This document shows positions 14,721 to 15,362 of a DNA stretch of 15,362 nucleotides, in pieces. Below the pieces are notes generated by a model. That model saw only the letters and a program-made list of their open reading frames with translations, searched no databases and was not told the origin of the DNA. The stretch comes from JAHFUI01 sp041485905 (GTDB lineage: Bacteria; Acidobacteriota; Vicinamibacteria; Vicinamibacterales; CAVVIG01): assembly GCA_041485905.1 (NCBI GenBank), contig JBGPKK010000107.1:1-15362 (forward strand). The letters run 5' to 3'. Position 1 is the first letter of the stretch; the number at the start of each line of letters is the position of its first letter. The translations under genes and the position numbers were made by a program.

Positions 14721-14915
14721 GAGAAAGACGACGGCGACGTGGCGCCGCGATCGATCATCAAGGGCCGTTCGACCGGCATCGTCCATCCCGCCGGCGTGAC
14801 CTTCAACGCGAGGGACGGCGAAGTGATTGCGCCCGACGCGATCTGGAACGGCTTGTTCACGTTCCTGAAACCGGAGCTCTTCACGGCGAGAGATCGGGGT
14901 GAAACCGGACGGTAA
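14721..14915 (+). pseudogene. 3' fragment of an NHL beta-propeller gene
   Basis: In the frame starting GAG at 14721 it encodes EKDDGDVAPRSIIKG, then PAGVTFNARDGEVIAPDAIW and NGLFTFLKPELFTARDRGETGR, with TAA at 14913-14915. This is the last blade of the protein at 11326-13560. No start codon or signal peptide exists upstream; homology begins abruptly at 14721, 20 bp beyond the toxin operator. All five base differences from 13357-13541 are synonymous and the only indel is 6 nt, so this piece diverged while under protein-level selection. It is therefore more likely the tail of a once-intact third copy, or a tail kept alike by gene conversion, than a random duplicate. Confidence 0.75.
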
Positions 14916-14981
14916 CGAAGCTTCGCCCCAAACCGCCCTGTGACGCCCGGCGGTCGGTGAGCGAGTCTTCGTTGCTAATCT

Positions 14982-15004
14982 AACCGCGCCTCGGTCGGGC
15001 GGTT
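14982..15004 (-). terminator. Weak terminator-like hairpin after the hydrolase gene
   Basis: AACCGC (14982-14987) pairs with GCGGTT (14999-15004), overlapping the minus-strand stop codon, with an inner CC/GG. There is no good U-tract on the minus strand, so intrinsic termination is doubtful. 14916-14981 shows nothing else. Confidence 0.25.
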
Positions 15005-15362
15005 ACTGCGTTGGCAGGTCGAGCAATTTCGCCGGGTTGTCCTTGAACATCATGTCGAGCTCGCGGTCGGTGAAGCCCTTCTTACGCATATTCGTGATGA
15101 ATGCGTAGGTCCCCTCGGGCGCCCCGTACTCTCTCGGGTTGTTCTTCGTCCAGAATTCAGAAATGAGGCAGTGTTCGGGTCCGACCGCGCGAATGGCGTC
15201 TGCGCGCACCGCATTGTCCTCAAAGATATTCCGGAAGTCGAATTCGATGACCGCCCCGAGGGCTGCGGCCTCCTTCATTTGCCGAACGGTCATCTTTCCA
15301 GTCAGGTCCATGGCGTGCGTGGCGATCATGTGCTTCACGCCCGCCTTCTTGGCCTCGGTGAA
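15003..15362 (-). CDS. Probable metal-dependent hydrolase (amidohydrolase-like/DUF6282-like), C-terminal part
   Basis: The minus-strand frame is open from the window edge (15362) to TAA at 15005-15003 and gives the last 119 residues; the start lies outside. Features are KHMIATHAMD near the beginning (a His on a beta strand end, as in amidohydrolase/PHP-type barrels), GAVIEFDFRNIF, a strand-loop EHCLISEFW, and the C-terminal signature GFTDRELDMMFKDNPAKLLDL. The pattern G-x-x-x-x-E-x-x-x-M-x-x-x-N-P-A-x-L-L-x-L is typical of the end of amidohydrolase-superfamily TIM-barrel hydrolases. I lean to a DUF6282-like member; substrate unknown. No neighbour in the window informs its role, although the class II aldolase piece at the other end hints at small-acid catabolism in the region. 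Confidence 0.55.
   Translation of the reverse strand, partial: FTEAKKAGVKHMIATHAMDLTGKMTVRQMKEAAALGAVIEFDFRNIFEDNAVRADAIRAVGPEHCLISEFWTKNNPREYGAPEGTYAFITNMRKKGFTDRELDMMFKDNPAKLLDLPTQ

Noticed and set aside
1..15362. CRISPR array, tRNA, rRNA or insertion sequence
   Set aside because: No regularly spaced repeats, no cloverleaf or rRNA-like segments, and no transposase-like ORF or terminal inverted repeats were seen.

Overview
This is a high-GC bacterial window with short intergenic gaps and many secreted, poorly characterised proteins: DUF6152, NHL-type beta-propellers, a carboxypeptidase-regulatory-like/cytochrome c/Vgb-like protein, and CUB-like secreted proteins. That gene content is what I associate with soil Acidobacteriota, probably Vicinamibacteria. 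This is an inference; the window holds no rRNA, tRNA or taxonomic marker.

Layout. 1-249 is the 3' end of a class II aldolase-family gene. 474-860 is a small secreted protein closed by a strong intrinsic-terminator-like hairpin (902-940). 946-2666 holds two tandemly duplicated exported or anchored proteins with a CUB-like C-terminal domain. 2946-4183 is a two-gene unit (DUF6152 plus a secreted family protein). 4342-5157 is an SDR-fold protein whose Ser-Tyr-Lys active site is absent. 5342-5542 is a STAS-domain remnant, convergent with a receiver-PilZ protein (5531-6202, minus). A minus-strand operon then reads 11176 to 6538: secreted cytochrome c/Vgb-like beta-propeller, long NHL beta-propeller, FadR/GntR regulator. 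Divergent from it is a second, paralogous NHL beta-propeller (11326-13560, plus). 13561-14017 is mostly non-coding. 14018-14682 is a PIN/RHH toxin-antitoxin pair, followed by a 3' fragment of a further NHL copy (14721-14915). 15003-15362 is the 3' part of a probable metal-dependent hydrolase.

Main observation. Both long NHL genes are interrupted by a single in-frame TGA at exactly the same alignment position (8166-8168 on minus; 12625-12627 on plus), and in each the same frame then stays open for about 300 more codons that continue the propeller. Nine nucleotides after each TGA come two back-to-back hairpins. The first shows a compensatory base-pair change between the paralogs (C-G versus A-T). 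The second lies within a stretch of 25 identical nucleotides and has a perfect stem, although the surrounding genes are substantially diverged. The best reading is UGA recoding, most simply selenocysteine insertion with a bacterial SECIS-type element. The products would be a pair of secreted NHL beta-propeller selenoproteins (about 737 and 744 residues, Sec at 440 and 434), one of them in an operon with a c-type cytochrome domain protein. An automatic gene caller would split each into two false ORFs. The Sec machinery itself (selA, selB, selC, selD) is not in this window, so the claim needs the rest of the genome.
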